The notes under the pieces are model-generated. The model did not search any database and was not told the DNA's origin. It saw nothing but the letters and a program-made list of their open reading frames with translations. A DNA stretch of 64,000 nucleotides from JBCCBV01 sp039033855 (GTDB lineage: Bacteria; Planctomycetota; Phycisphaerae; Phycisphaerales; Phycisphaeraceae): assembly GCA_039033855.1 (NCBI GenBank), contig JBCCBV010000001.1, forward strand, positions 248,001-312,000, given 5' to 3'. The position numbers were made by a program, and so were the translations under genes. Positions within the stretch are counted from its first letter, which is position 1; each line of letters begins with the position of its first letter. Shown piece after piece: positions 44,164 through 52,725 of this stretch.

Positions 44164-46185
44164 ATGAGCCGCAGCCCCGCCAAGCCTTCGATGCCGGACC
44201 TGCGGAGCCCGGTCCGCGTCGACCTGCCGGCGCTTCCCGTCAAGCCAAGCACGCCCGACACCGATCCGCCTGTCGCGAGATGGTCGCCAGCCGACTCCGC
44301 GGCGCTCTACGGCGTAGACCGCTGGGGCCAGGGCTACTTCAGCGTCGGCGAAGACGGCCGGCTCCGCGTCCATCCCCGCCCGGGCTCGGATCGGGCGCTC
44401 GACCTCAAACGGCTGGTCGACGACCTGCGCGCCCGCGACCTGCACGCCCCGGTGCTCCTGCGCTTCACCGACGTGCTGCGCGACCGGATCGACGCCATCG
44501 CTCAGGCCTTTACCCACGCCCGGCGTGAGCACGGCTACCGCGGCGACTACCGCCTGGCGTACCCGATCAAAGTCAACCAGCAGCGCCACGTGGTCGAGCG
44601 TGTGCTCGAGTTCGGCAAGCCGCACGGGTTCGGGCTGGAGGCCGGCAGCAAGCCGGAGCTGCTGGCCGTGCTGGCGATGGTGGACGACGACCACACGCCG
44701 ATCGTGTGCAACGGTTTCAAAGACACCGCGTACCTGCGGGCCGTGATGCTGGCGGCCAAGCTCGGCCGGGCGATTCTTCCGGTGGTCGAACGATTCTCCG
44801 AACTGACCGAAATCCTCCGACTAAGCCGCGAGCTGGGGGTCAAGCCCAAGATCGGCGTGCGGGTGAAGCTGTCGACGCCCGGCGCCGGGCGGTGGGCGCA
44901 GAGCGGCGGCGAGAAGAGCAAGTTCGGGCTGTTCGCGTCCGAACTCGTCGATGCCGTGGACCTGTTGCGGGCCGAGGGCATGATCGGCTGCCTGTCGATG
45001 GTGCACAGCCACGTCGGCAGCCAGGTAACGGAGATCCGTCAGATCAAGGCGGCGGTGCAGGAGCTCGGCCGGGTGTATGTGGACCTGTCGCGCATGGGCG
45101 CGGCGATGGACACCATCGACATCGGAGGCGGGCTCGGGGTCGACTACGTGGGCGCCGGCGCAGCTCGCGACTCGGGCGTCAACTACGAGCTCCAGGAATA
45201 CGCCAACGACGTCGTCTACCACGTTCAGCAGGCTTGCGACGAGGCCGGGCTCGAGCACCCGACGATCCTGACCGAGTCCGGCCGGGCCGTGGCGGCGCAC
45301 CACAGCGTGCTGATCCTTCCGGTCACCGGCTGGTCGGGGCCCGAGCGTTTCGGCCAGGCCCGCGACCGCACGCCAGAGGAACTCGCCCAGGCCCCCCCGC
45401 CGCTGCGGATGCTCTACGACGCGCACGCCGAGCTCTCGCCCGAAACGCTGCTCGAAAACTTCCACGATGCGCAGCTGGCGCGCGAGCAGGTCACGACGCT
45501 CTTCGGCATGGGGTTCGCCACGCTGCGCGACGTCGCCGCGGCCCAACGCCTCTACTACGACCTGTGTCAGCGGGCGCTCGCGATGGCCGACGCCCTCGAC
45601 GACCCGCCGCGCGAGATCACGGCGTTGCGCGAGCAGCTGCACGACCTGTATTTCTGCAACGGGTCGATCTTCCAGTCGCTGCCGGACTCCTGGGCGATCG
45701 GGCAGCTGTTCCCCATCCTGCCGATCCACCGGCTAAGCGAGCGCCCCGACCGGCGCGGCGTTTTGGCCGACATCACCTGCGATTCCGACGGCGCCCTGGC
45801 CCGGTTTATCGACCCCGACGACCCCGACGCGCCCAAAGACGCCTTGGAACTCCACGCTTATCAAGATGAGCCCTACGACCTGGGCGTGTTCCTGGTCGGC
45901 GCCTATCAAGAAACGCTGGGCGACCTGCACAACCTCTTCGGCGACACCCACGCGGTGCACGTGAGCATCGGCGCATCGGGCGAGCCGATCCTCGACGACG
46001 TGGTCGAAGGCGACACCGCCGCTGAGGTGCTCGGATACGTGCAGTTCGACCCGGGCGAGCTGCGTCGGAAGTTCAACATGGCGGTGGAGTCGGCGGTCTC
46101 GCAAGGCCGGCTCGACCTGGCCGAGGCACGCACCTTACGCCGCTTCTACTCCGACGGGCTCGCGGGCTACACGTACCTGACATAG
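44164..46185 (+). CDS. speA: Biosynthetic arginine decarboxylase
   Basis: A 673-residue PLP-dependent decarboxylase of the SpeA family (alanine racemase fold), making agmatine from arginine. The PLP lysine is Lys136 in LAYPIKVNQQ. EAGSKPEL, GEKSKFGLF and DIGGGLGVDY are family blocks, as is FYSDGLAGYTYLT at the C-terminus. It begins 28 bases after carA and may share its transcript, so the two could link arginine-related metabolism. Confidence 0.96.
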   Translation: MSRSPAKPSMPDLRSPVRVDLPALPVKPSTPDTDPPVARWSPADSAALYGVDRWGQGYFSVGEDGRLRVHPRPGSDRALDLKRLVDDLRARDLHAPVLLRFTDVLRDRIDAIAQAFTHARREHGYRGDYRLAYPIKVNQQRHVVERVLEFGKPHGFGLEAGSKPELLAVLAMVDDDHTPIVCNGFKDTAYLRAVMLAAKLGRAILPVVERFSELTEILRLSRELGVKPKIGVRVKLSTPGAGRWAQSGGEKSKFGLFASELVDAVDLLRAEGMIGCLSMVHSHVGSQVTEIRQIKAAVQELGRVYVDLSRMGAAMDTIDIGGGLGVDYVGAGAARDSGVNYELQEYANDVVYHVQQACDEAGLEHPTILTESGRAVAAHHSVLILPVTGWSGPERFGQARDRTPEELAQAPPPLRMLYDAHAELSPETLLENFHDAQLAREQVTTLFGMGFATLRDVAAAQRLYYDLCQRALAMADALDDPPREITALREQLHDLYFCNGSIFQSLPDSWAIGQLFPILPIHRLSERPDRRGVLADITCDSDGALARFIDPDDPDAPKDALELHAYQDEPYDLGVFLVGAYQETLGDLHNLFGDTHAVHVSIGASGEPILDDVVEGDTAAEVLGYVQFDPGELRRKFNMAVESAVSQGRLDLAEARTLRRFYSDGLAGYTYLT

Positions 46186-46212
46186 CGGTGCCGGGCGCCG
46201 ACACGCGTGCGG

Positions 46213-46218
46213 TAGCCT
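46213..46218 (+). promoter_or_regulatory. Candidate leaderless -10 box of the ASCH gene
   Basis: TAGCCT, spacer GACCGG (6 bases), ATG at 46225. Confidence 0.5.
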
Positions 46219-46224
46219 GACCGG

Positions 46225-46962
46225 ATGGCCGTGCACGTGGCGATTCTCCGGTCGGCGTATCTCAAGCGGGTGCTTTCGGGCGCGAAGACGGTGGAAAGCC
46301 GGTTATCGCGCGGAGCGGGGGCGCCCTTCGGCAAAGTGAAACCCGGCGACCGGTTGTTCTTCAAGCACTCGGGCGGGCCGTTCGGCGCCACGGCCCTGGC
46401 CGGCCAAGTGCACAGCGAGGCCGACGCCACGCCGGCCCGCATCGACGCGCTCGGTCGACGGTTCGATCGAACGGTCTGCGGCGGCGCCGACTACTGGGCG
46501 GCAAAGCGCGGCTGCCGGTACGTCACGCTCATCGAACTCGCTCGCGTCGAACCGTGGACGATCGGGCCCGCGTACAAGCCGGCGTACCTGCGGGCCTGGT
46601 ACGTGCTGCCCGACGACGCCTCGCCCCTGGCCGAATGGACGATCACGCCCGCGGCGGTGCGCAACGGCTACGCCATGTGGCCGGACGCCTGGCCGAAGCC
46701 CGAGGGGTCTATCCAAGTCGAAACCCCCGACGGGGCCGTCTTTCAAACCGACCTCGCCAACGGCAGACGGTTGCGCGAACGCGGTTGGGCCAAGCGCTAC
46801 GCCGCCGCCGGCGTCGGGCCCGGTGACGTGTTCCGATGGGTTTGGCCGAGCGGAGCAGACCCGCGGTCTGCCTACCGAGTGCGGTACCTTGGCTCCCCTG
46901 TAAACCCAGCGGTGCACGCGCCCCAAGCGTGCGCACCATCGACCGCCCGAGGCCGCGCATGA
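46225..46962 (+). CDS. ASCH-like domain protein
   Basis: A 245-residue protein whose N-terminal 110 residues look like an ASCH domain (PUA-like fold): ILRSAYLKRVLSGAKTVESR and VKPGDRLFFKHSGGPFG. ASCH proteins bind RNA or hydrolyse modified nucleosides such as N4-acetylcytidine. The C-terminal half has repeated Trp residues and YAMWPDAWPKPEG, with no recognised family. The stop overlaps the nadC start as ATGA, so translation is coupled, a link with no obvious reason. Confidence 0.7.
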   Translation: MAVHVAILRSAYLKRVLSGAKTVESRLSRGAGAPFGKVKPGDRLFFKHSGGPFGATALAGQVHSEADATPARIDALGRRFDRTVCGGADYWAAKRGCRYVTLIELARVEPWTIGPAYKPAYLRAWYVLPDDASPLAEWTITPAAVRNGYAMWPDAWPKPEGSIQVETPDGAVFQTDLANGRRLRERGWAKRYAAAGVGPGDVFRWVWPSGADPRSAYRVRYLGSPVNPAVHAPQACAPSTARGRA

Positions 46963-47945
46963 GCCGTTCTGCAACTCCGCCTAACACATCGGCCATGGAT
47001 TTCGGCGCCGCCGAAGCCCAAGCACTTGCGCGCCTGCTATCCGCCGCGATCGAGGAAGACCTTGGGCCTGACGGGCTCGACGTGACCACCGCCGCGTCGC
47101 TTGGAAGCCTGGCCGCCCCAATAGGAACGTGGGTGTTCGCCGCCCGGCAGCCCGGCGTGATCTGCGGTTTGGCCGCGCTCGACGCCATCGCCCAAGCGTT
47201 CGGCGGGCTGCTATCGGTCGCACTATTGACGCGTGACGGTCAACCCGTCGAGGCCGGCCAGTCGGTCGCGCAGTGGCGCGGCCCGGCCGACCTCGCGCTG
47301 CGCGCCGAGCGTACGGCCCTGAACCTCATCGGCAGGCTCTCGGGCATCGCCACGCTGACCCGCCGATATGTCGACACGCTCGCCGGGACCGGATGCGCGG
47401 TGTACGACACACGCAAGACGACGCCGGGGCTGAGAGTGCTCGAGAAGTACGCCGTGCGCTGCGGCGGCGGAGTCAACCACCGGATGGGGCTGCACGACGC
47501 GCTGCTGCTCAAAGACAACCACCTGGCCATGGCCAGCGAATCGGTGCAACGCCAAGGCCTGACCGCTTGGGTGGCCGGCGTGGTGGAGCGTGCCCGAGCG
47601 CTCAACCCGTCGCTGGCGTTTGTCGAGGCCGAGGCAGACCGGCTGGACCAGGTCGAAGCGCTGCTCGGGGCACCGGTGGACGTGATCCTGCTCGACAACA
47701 TGCCGCCCGGCGTCATGCGCAACGCCGTGGCCCTGCGGAATCGCCTTGCGCCCAAGGTGCAACTCGAATCCAGCGGCGGGCTGAACCTCGAGACGGTGCG
47801 CGCCGCGGCCGAGGCGGGCGTCGATCGCGTCGCCATTGGCGCGCTGACGCACTCGGCGGTGGTGCTCGACGTGGGGCTCGACGACGCATCGGACCACGCA
47901 TCGGACGACGCCCCGGACAGCGCCCCGGACAGCCCCCCGGGGTAA
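46959..47945 (+). CDS. nadC: Nicotinate-nucleotide pyrophosphorylase
   Basis: A 328-residue quinolinate phosphoribosyltransferase, making nicotinate mononucleotide in NAD synthesis. Family blocks are RTALNLIGRLSGIAT, YDTRKTTPGLRVLEKYAV, GGGVNHRMGLHDALLLKDNH and, near the C-terminus, LESSGGLNLETVRAAAEAGVD. The C-terminal 25 residues are an Asp/Ser/Pro repeat tail (DHASDDAPDSAPDSPPG) not found in most NadC. The start ATG overlaps the stop of the ASCH gene. birA follows after 7 bases. Confidence 0.95.
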   Translation: MSRSATPPNTSAMDFGAAEAQALARLLSAAIEEDLGPDGLDVTTAASLGSLAAPIGTWVFAARQPGVICGLAALDAIAQAFGGLLSVALLTRDGQPVEAGQSVAQWRGPADLALRAERTALNLIGRLSGIATLTRRYVDTLAGTGCAVYDTRKTTPGLRVLEKYAVRCGGGVNHRMGLHDALLLKDNHLAMASESVQRQGLTAWVAGVVERARALNPSLAFVEAEADRLDQVEALLGAPVDVILLDNMPPGVMRNAVALRNRLAPKVQLESSGGLNLETVRAAAEAGVDRVAIGALTHSAVVLDVGLDDASDHASDDAPDSAPDSPPG

Positions 47946-47952
47946 GCCCACC

Positions 47953-48789
47953 TTGACAGGATCTCCAGAACAACAGGACGACGACCTATCGACCTGGGCC
48001 GACGCGGTCGAGTCGGCCTGCCCGGGTTGGCGGGCCGCGGTGTACCGCAGCACGGCCAGCACGCAGAAACTGGCGCGACAGGCGGTGTCGTTGTCGCCCG
48101 TCGCCGAGGCGCACCTTTGGGTCGCAGACGAGCAGACCGCCGGGCAAGGCCGACGCAACCGGGCGTGGTCGGCGCCCGCGGGTGCGGGGGTGTGGGTGAG
48201 TTTCGCGCCGCGGATCGACCCGGCCGCCGAGGTCGCCCCGGCGACGTGGAGCCTGGTCGGTGCCGTGGCCGTGGCCCGGGTCGTAGACGCCTGCATCGGC
48301 CCGGGGCTCGCGCGGCTGAAGTGGCCCAACGACGTGTTGGTCGAGGGGCGCAAGCTCGCGGGTGTCCTGACCGAGGCCGTGGTCGCCGCGGACGGCCGGG
48401 CCGGGCTGATCCTCGGCGTCGGGCTCAACACGCGTTTGCCCGATAGCGTCGCGGTCGATGCGCGTGCAAGGCCGACCGACCTGCACCGGCTGGGTTCGCG
48501 ACTAAGCCGGCTGCGTGTTTTGATCAACCTCACCCAGCAAGTGGAATCGTGCGTGCGGTGCGCGCAATACGACCCCGGAGCGCTGGCTGAAGAATGGCGG
48601 AACCGCACGGCGATGATCGGCCGGACGTTCTCGTTTGCTTGGGCGGAGCAGAACATCCGAGGCGAGGTGATCGACCTGGACCCCCAGGCCGGGCTGATCG
48701 TGCGGACGCCGCAGGCCATCGCGGCCGTGCCGCCGAGCGCTACGGTGGTGGGCTACGAATCCGACGCGCCCGAACCCGCCGACCGGTAG
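47953..48789 (+). CDS. birA: Biotin--protein ligase, first copy
   Basis: A 278-residue biotin-[acetyl-CoA-carboxylase] ligase without an N-terminal DNA-binding domain, so it is a ligase only. It contains QTAGQGRRNRAWSAPAGAGVW (biotin/ATP loop, with Gln and Gly-rich motif) and LKWPNDVLVEGRKLAGVL. The C-terminal SH3-like domain is at about 215-265. The start is TTG at 47953, 7 bases after nadC. A second birA lies 3.1 kb downstream. Its 3' end overlaps the convergent aroK by 37 bases. Confidence 0.9.
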   Translation: MTGSPEQQDDDLSTWADAVESACPGWRAAVYRSTASTQKLARQAVSLSPVAEAHLWVADEQTAGQGRRNRAWSAPAGAGVWVSFAPRIDPAAEVAPATWSLVGAVAVARVVDACIGPGLARLKWPNDVLVEGRKLAGVLTEAVVAADGRAGLILGVGLNTRLPDSVAVDARARPTDLHRLGSRLSRLRVLINLTQQVESCVRCAQYDPGALAEEWRNRTAMIGRTFSFAWAEQNIRGEVIDLDPQAGLIVRTPQAIAAVPPSATVVGYESDAPEPADR

Positions 48790-49313
48790 CCATCGACCAA
48801 CGCTCGGGCCACGGCGTCGATAGGCGACGACGCATCGATCACGGCGTCGGCCAAAGCGCGATAGGCGGGCTCGCGGACGCCGAGCACGTGGGCGACTTCC
48901 GCAACGGCGCTCGCGGCGCCGGTCAGGCTCGGGCGTTCGTTAGCGCTGGCGTCGTCGGAGGCAATGCGCTGGGCCAGCACCTCGGCCGGGGCGTGGAGGT
49001 AAGCGCACCAGGCCCTGCCCCGCCTGCGGGCGCGGTCCAGGCGCTCTGCGGTCTGGGCGGTCATCACGGCGCCGCCGCCGGTGGCCAGGACGATGGGCGC
49101 AGCGGATTCGAGTTGCTCGGCGAAAGCGCCCGCCTCGGCGGTGCGGAACGCCGGCTCGCCCTCGGTCTGCCAGACGTCGGCGATGGCCCGGCCGTCGAAT
49201 TTGGCACGCACGGCGTCGTCAAGGTCGACGAGTTCGAGGCCCAGCGTCTCGGCCGCAAGGCGACCCGCCGAGGTTTTGCCGCTGCCGCGATAGCCAATCA
49301 GGACCAGGTGCAT
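48753..49313 (-). CDS. aroK: Shikimate kinase
   Basis: A 186-residue shikimate kinase of the aromatic amino acid pathway. The ATP loop is IGYRGSGKTSAGRLAA, the shikimate-binding Asp is in LVDLDDAVRAK, and VLATGGGAVMTA is the central Gly-rich motif. It converges on birA with a 37-base overlap. The tRNA-Arg gene lies just upstream on the same strand. Confidence 0.93.
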   Translation of the reverse strand: MHLVLIGYRGSGKTSAGRLAAETLGLELVDLDDAVRAKFDGRAIADVWQTEGEPAFRTAEAGAFAEQLESAAPIVLATGGGAVMTAQTAERLDRARRRGRAWCAYLHAPAEVLAQRIASDDASANERPSLTGAASAVAEVAHVLGVREPAYRALADAVIDASSPIDAVARALVDGYRSAGSGASDS

Positions 49314-49391
49314 GGGCGGGTGAAAGTCCGAGGGGGCCGGGCTGTTTCCGGGGCCAGTTCCTGGGCAGACCCGGGGGCGGGGGAGGGTGAA

Positions 49392-49465
49392 TCCGGACGG
49401 GAGGGCTCGAACCTCCGACCTGTCGATTAGAAGTCGACTGCTCTATCCAGCTGAGCTACGCCCGG
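49392..49465 (-). tRNA. tRNA-Arg (anticodon TCT)
   Basis: A 74-base tRNA on the minus strand. The acceptor arm CCGGGCG pairs with CGTCCGG (one G-T pair), with discriminator A. The D arm is GCTC/GAGC. The anticodon stem GTCGA/TCGAC holds the loop CTTCTAA with anticodon TCT, reading AGA. The T arm GGAGG-TTCGAGC-CCTCC is perfect. The 3' CCA is not encoded. A TAGACT box lies 8 bases upstream. Confidence 0.95.
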
Positions 49466-49473
49466 CAGGCTTC

Positions 49474-49479
49474 AGTCTA
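49474..49479 (-). promoter_or_regulatory. -10 box of the tRNA-Arg gene
   Basis: TAGACT on the minus strand, 8 bases before the mature tRNA 5' end. This is independent support that the TANNNT boxes seen at gene starts are true -10 elements. The -35 region falls in repeat copy B. Confidence 0.6.
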
Positions 49480-49492
49480 CCGGGAGCGAACA

Positions 49493-49696
49493 GAACCACA
49501 GAGACACGGAGGCGCAGAGAGCGAGAAACAGAGTGCCGCCGTGAGGTACGTCCAAGCCATTGAGAGACGCCCGCCACGCTCTACCAGCGTGTCGCTCGGA
49601 TGGTGCAAATCGCCTCGTGGTGCATTGCTTGTGTTGCCTCGTTCCGTTCACTACCCGGACGGGTCTGACTCTGTGCCTTTGCGCCTCTGTGGTTCA
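49493..49696 (+). repeat. Intergenic inverted repeat, copy B
   Basis: The left arm around ACCACAGAGACACGGAGGC (from 49495) and the right arm around TTGCGCCTCTGTGGTTC (to about 49696) are inverted. They enclose about 140 bases without a gene. The right arm overlaps the 3' end of the DUF952 gene and encodes its last residues. Confidence 0.75.
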
Positions 49697-50049
49697 TCCA
49701 CGCCACCGCCCAAAACAAACCGGCCTTGCTCGTCGCGCGTCAACGGCAGCACATCCACCACCGCATCGAGGTTGAGCGGGCCATAGAGGTGCGGGAAGTC
49801 TTGCTGGTCGGGCGTGCCGACGTGAGCGGGCTCCCAGCGGAGTTCAGCGGCGAGTCGGCTGGGGTCGATGACCAACACCACGAGTTCGTCGGTGCCTTCA
49901 GCGTAGAACCGCCCGGCCGAGGGGAGCAGCTGCGCCTTCGTCGAGAAGTGGATGAAGCCTTCTGACGCGAGGCTGGGGTGCGTGTAGTGGCCCTGGGCTT
50001 GCGCGGCTTCCCAGTCGGCGCGAGCAGTGATGTGAAACAACGTTTGCAT
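49651..50049 (-). CDS. DUF952 family protein
   Basis: A 132-residue protein of the DUF952 family (function unknown, sometimes annotated as glutathione S-transferase-like). Family features are LFHITARADWEAA, ASEGFIHFST, LVVLVIDPSRL and FPHLYGPLNLDAVV. The core ends near DEQGRF; the last 15 or so residues (VDEPQRRKGTESDPSG) are encoded by an arm of repeat copy B and look like an acquired tail. The start was set at the ATG of MQTLFHIT. The gene lies between copies B and C of the repeat. Confidence 0.82.
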   Translation of the reverse strand: MQTLFHITARADWEAAQAQGHYTHPSLASEGFIHFSTKAQLLPSAGRFYAEGTDELVVLVIDPSRLAAELRWEPAHVGTPDQQDFPHLYGPLNLDAVVDVLPLTRDEQGRFVLGGGVDEPQRRKGTESDPSG

Positions 50050-50069
50050 CATCACAATCCAAAACAACG

Positions 50070-50195
50070 CAGACCACAAGGACGGGGTGGCACAAAGCGC
50101 AATAGCAACGAGCGTTCCTGGAGCCGCCTTGTGCTTCGCGGCAAGCCGCGGCGCTTCCGCATTTTCTCCGTGTCTCTGCGCCTCTGTGGTTAATC
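50070..50195 (+). repeat. Intergenic inverted repeat, copy C (degenerate)
   Basis: The right arm CTGCGCCTCTGTGGTTAA (ending at 50194) matches the other copies. The left arm, around ACCACAAGGACGGGGTGG (from 50073), is decayed. Confidence 0.55.
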
Positions 50196-50205
50196 CTGCC
50201 CGTGG

Positions 50206-51720
50206 TTACTTCTCTTCCCGCTTGGTGAAGAACTGTTTCGCCGGCGCGGGGAAGAGCAGCATCAGCAGCAGGTCGCGGTGGCTTTGGAGCAGGTCCCCGT
50301 GCTCGGCGAACACCTTCACGAGGTCCGCATCATCCACCCGGTCAGCGGGACGGCCGGTGAAGGCGGGCTCGCCGCGTGAGACGGTCTGGAGCACCCCGGG
50401 GTCGGCCGGGCCGGGCAGCTTGCCGTAGCAACCCATGACCAGGTCGCGGAACGGCTCGCTCACGAAGGCGTACGGCTTGCCCTGCATCACGTTGAACGTG
50501 GCCTGTGTGCCCACGATCTGGCTGGTGGGCGTGACCAGCGGCACGTAGCCGGCGGCCTTGCGGACGGCGGGGATCTCCTCTTGCACCTGCGGCAGCAGGT
50601 CGAGCTTGTCTTGTTCTTTGAGCTGGTTGTAGAGGTTCGAGAGCATCCCGCCGGGGATCTGCGATTCGAGCTGGCTCTTGTCGACGGCCGGGTACCCCTG
50701 CGGCTCCATGAGCTGCTGCTCGATCACGTCGCAGGCCTCGGCGCACTGCTGACGATCCCGAGACTGCAAGAGCGTGATGGCCTGGTCGATCGCGGCCTTC
50801 ATGTCGTCGGTGGGCTCGGCGGGCCAGTGGCCGCCCATGTGCTGGGGGTTCTTGTCGACGGCCGAGAGCTCCTGCCGGATCGTGCGCAGACGCGAATCGA
50901 TCTCCGGGGCGATGGACAGATCGACATCGATCTCGATGTTCAAGGCCTTGGCGAAGTAGCCGATGAGCTCGGCGGGCGGCTGGGCGGTGGCGCCGGCCAT
51001 GGGCCCATAGCCGGTGTCGAGCGCGTCGACGCCGGCCATCATGGCGACGACGTAGGAGGCCACGGCCAGCCCGTTGGTGTCGTGGCTGTGCAGCGAAAGG
51101 TGCTTGGTGGGGAAGCGCTCTTTCAGCGCCTCGACCAGCGTCCATGCGTCGGCGGGGTGCAGCAGCCCGGCCATATCTTTGATCGACAGCGCGTCGGCGC
51201 CCCAGTCGACGGCGTTTTGCGCGAAGGTCAGGAAGTGGTCCTGGTCGTGCACGGGCGAGGTGGTGTAGCTGATGGCGGCCTCGGCGACGCCGTCGAAGGT
51301 CTTGACCGCCATCATGGCCGTCACCAGGTTGCGGTAGTCGTTGAGCGCGTCGAACACCCGCATGCGGTGGCGGACCTGCCCCTGCCCGGCGGTGCGGACG
51401 GCCTCGCGCAAAAACTCCACCACGACGTTGTCGGGGTACGGCGTGTAGCCGAAGAGGTTCTGACCGCGGCAGAGCGAGCGGATTTCGATGGGCCGGCCGG
51501 CGGCGTCGAGGATCGCGGTGAACTTTTCGAGACGCTCAAACGGGTCGTCGCCGGTGAAACGGAGCGCCGCGTCAAGCGTGGCGCCGCCCCAGAGCTCGAG
51601 GATGGAGTAGCCGGAGTCGATCAGCAGCGGCAGCACGCTCAGGCACTGCTCGGTGGACATGCGGGTGGCGAGCAGCGACTGATGGCCGTCGCGGAGCGAG
51701 GTGTCGATGAGCTGGACCAT
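50206..51720 (-). CDS. Biotin-dependent carboxyltransferase subunit (OadA/PycB/5S type)
   Basis: A 504-residue carboxyltransferase of the pyruvate/oxaloacetate class. It begins QLIDTSLRDGHQSLLATRM, has SILELWGGATLDAALRF, the carboxylated lysine region ALSIKDMAGLLHP and the metal site LSLHSHDTNGLA. It lacks a fused biotinyl domain, so it must work with a separate biotin carrier, like methylmalonyl-CoA carboxyltransferase 5S or a split pyruvate carboxylase. Neither carrier nor biotin carboxylase is adjacent. Two birA genes lie on either side, 1.4 kb and 0.2 kb away. Confidence 0.9.
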   Translation of the reverse strand: MVQLIDTSLRDGHQSLLATRMSTEQCLSVLPLLIDSGYSILELWGGATLDAALRFTGDDPFERLEKFTAILDAAGRPIEIRSLCRGQNLFGYTPYPDNVVVEFLREAVRTAGQGQVRHRMRVFDALNDYRNLVTAMMAVKTFDGVAEAAISYTTSPVHDQDHFLTFAQNAVDWGADALSIKDMAGLLHPADAWTLVEALKERFPTKHLSLHSHDTNGLAVASYVVAMMAGVDALDTGYGPMAGATAQPPAELIGYFAKALNIEIDVDLSIAPEIDSRLRTIRQELSAVDKNPQHMGGHWPAEPTDDMKAAIDQAITLLQSRDRQQCAEACDVIEQQLMEPQGYPAVDKSQLESQIPGGMLSNLYNQLKEQDKLDLLPQVQEEIPAVRKAAGYVPLVTPTSQIVGTQATFNVMQGKPYAFVSEPFRDLVMGCYGKLPGPADPGVLQTVSRGEPAFTGRPADRVDDADLVKVFAEHGDLLQSHRDLLLMLLFPAPAKQFFTKREEK

Positions 51721-51885
51721 GGCGGCGGTTCTCGAAGCGGTTGAGGGCGGCCTGACTGCCCGAGCGAAGCGGCACGAGCGGGCGGATTCCGGTGGATAGT
51801 TCCGGGGAGGTTCCGGGGGCGATCGTACCGCCGAGCGGATCGCGAGACCGGGTCTCAACCCGTGGCTGGGCGTTCGCGCAGGCCT

Positions 51886-51891
51886 TAGGCT
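51886..51891 (+). promoter_or_regulatory. Candidate leaderless -10 box of the second birA
   Basis: TAGGCT, spacer GCGGGC (6 bases), ATG at 51898. Confidence 0.5.
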
Positions 51892-51897
51892 GCGGGC

Positions 51898-52725
51898 ATG
51901 CGCCGGGTTCACCTGCGAGAAACCGACTCGACCAACCAGCGCGCGGCGCAGCTGGCCGGGCAATGGGTCGCGGGGGGGCGCACGCCCGGGCCGGCGTTGG
52001 TTTCGGCCGAGATACAAACCGCAGGCCGTGGCCGGACCGGGCGGGCCTGGCGGTCGCCGCGAGGCGGGGCGTACTTCTCCATCGCCTACCCCTGGCGGGG
52101 GTCGGAGGCGGACGCGGGGCGCATCCCGTTGGCGGTCGGTCTTGCGGTGCGCCAAGCGATCGTGAAGACGTTTGATCTTGAGCCCGACCGGCTGCGGGTC
52201 AAGTGGCCCAACGACCTGTTGCTCGACGGCCGGAAGCTGGCGGGCGTGATGTGCGAGCGCGTAATGCCCGGCGTAACGCCTGACCAAGGCGCAGCCACCG
52301 CCGACCCAACCATGCACCGCCAATCTTCGGGGTGGTCGCCCATCGTGGTCGGCGTCGGGGTCAACGTGACCGGCCCGGGGCCGGATGCGCACGACTGCCG
52401 GCTGCCGCCGATCAAGCTGAGCGAAGCGCTGAAAACAGAGGTATCGCCCGCGCGTGTCGTCGAGGCGTGCGGCGACGCGGTAGTCGGCGGGTTGGCCGAA
52501 CTAGAGCAATCGGGCTGGGGCACCGACCAGGCCGCTCGCTTGACCGATGTGCTGGCGTGGGTCGGCCGGGCCGTGCGGGTGAGCAGCGCGGGGCCAGTTG
52601 TAGAAGGCGTGGTGGCGTGCGTCGATCCACAAGGCCGGCTGGTGATTCACAACCTGTCCACCGGCGGTGAAACCGCGTGCGCGTCGGGCGAATTGGCTTT
52701 GGTAGAGGTCGATACGCCGGCTTAG
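51898..52725 (+). CDS. Biotin--protein ligase, second copy
   Basis: A 275-residue BirA-type ligase, again without a DNA-binding domain. It has ETDSTNQRAA, EIQTAGRGRTGRAWRSPRGG and LRVKWPNDLLLDGRKLAGVM. The biotin loop GRGRTGR is the canonical GRGRxGR, while the first copy has GQGRRNR. The C-terminal domain (about 210-270) is present. It differs widely from the first copy, so it is not a recent duplicate. Its 3' end overlaps the convergent CpsB-type gene by 4 bases. Confidence 0.88.
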   Translation: MRRVHLRETDSTNQRAAQLAGQWVAGGRTPGPALVSAEIQTAGRGRTGRAWRSPRGGAYFSIAYPWRGSEADAGRIPLAVGLAVRQAIVKTFDLEPDRLRVKWPNDLLLDGRKLAGVMCERVMPGVTPDQGAATADPTMHRQSSGWSPIVVGVGVNVTGPGPDAHDCRLPPIKLSEALKTEVSPARVVEACGDAVVGGLAELEQSGWGTDQAARLTDVLAWVGRAVRVSSAGPVVEGVVACVDPQGRLVIHNLSTGGETACASGELALVEVDTPA

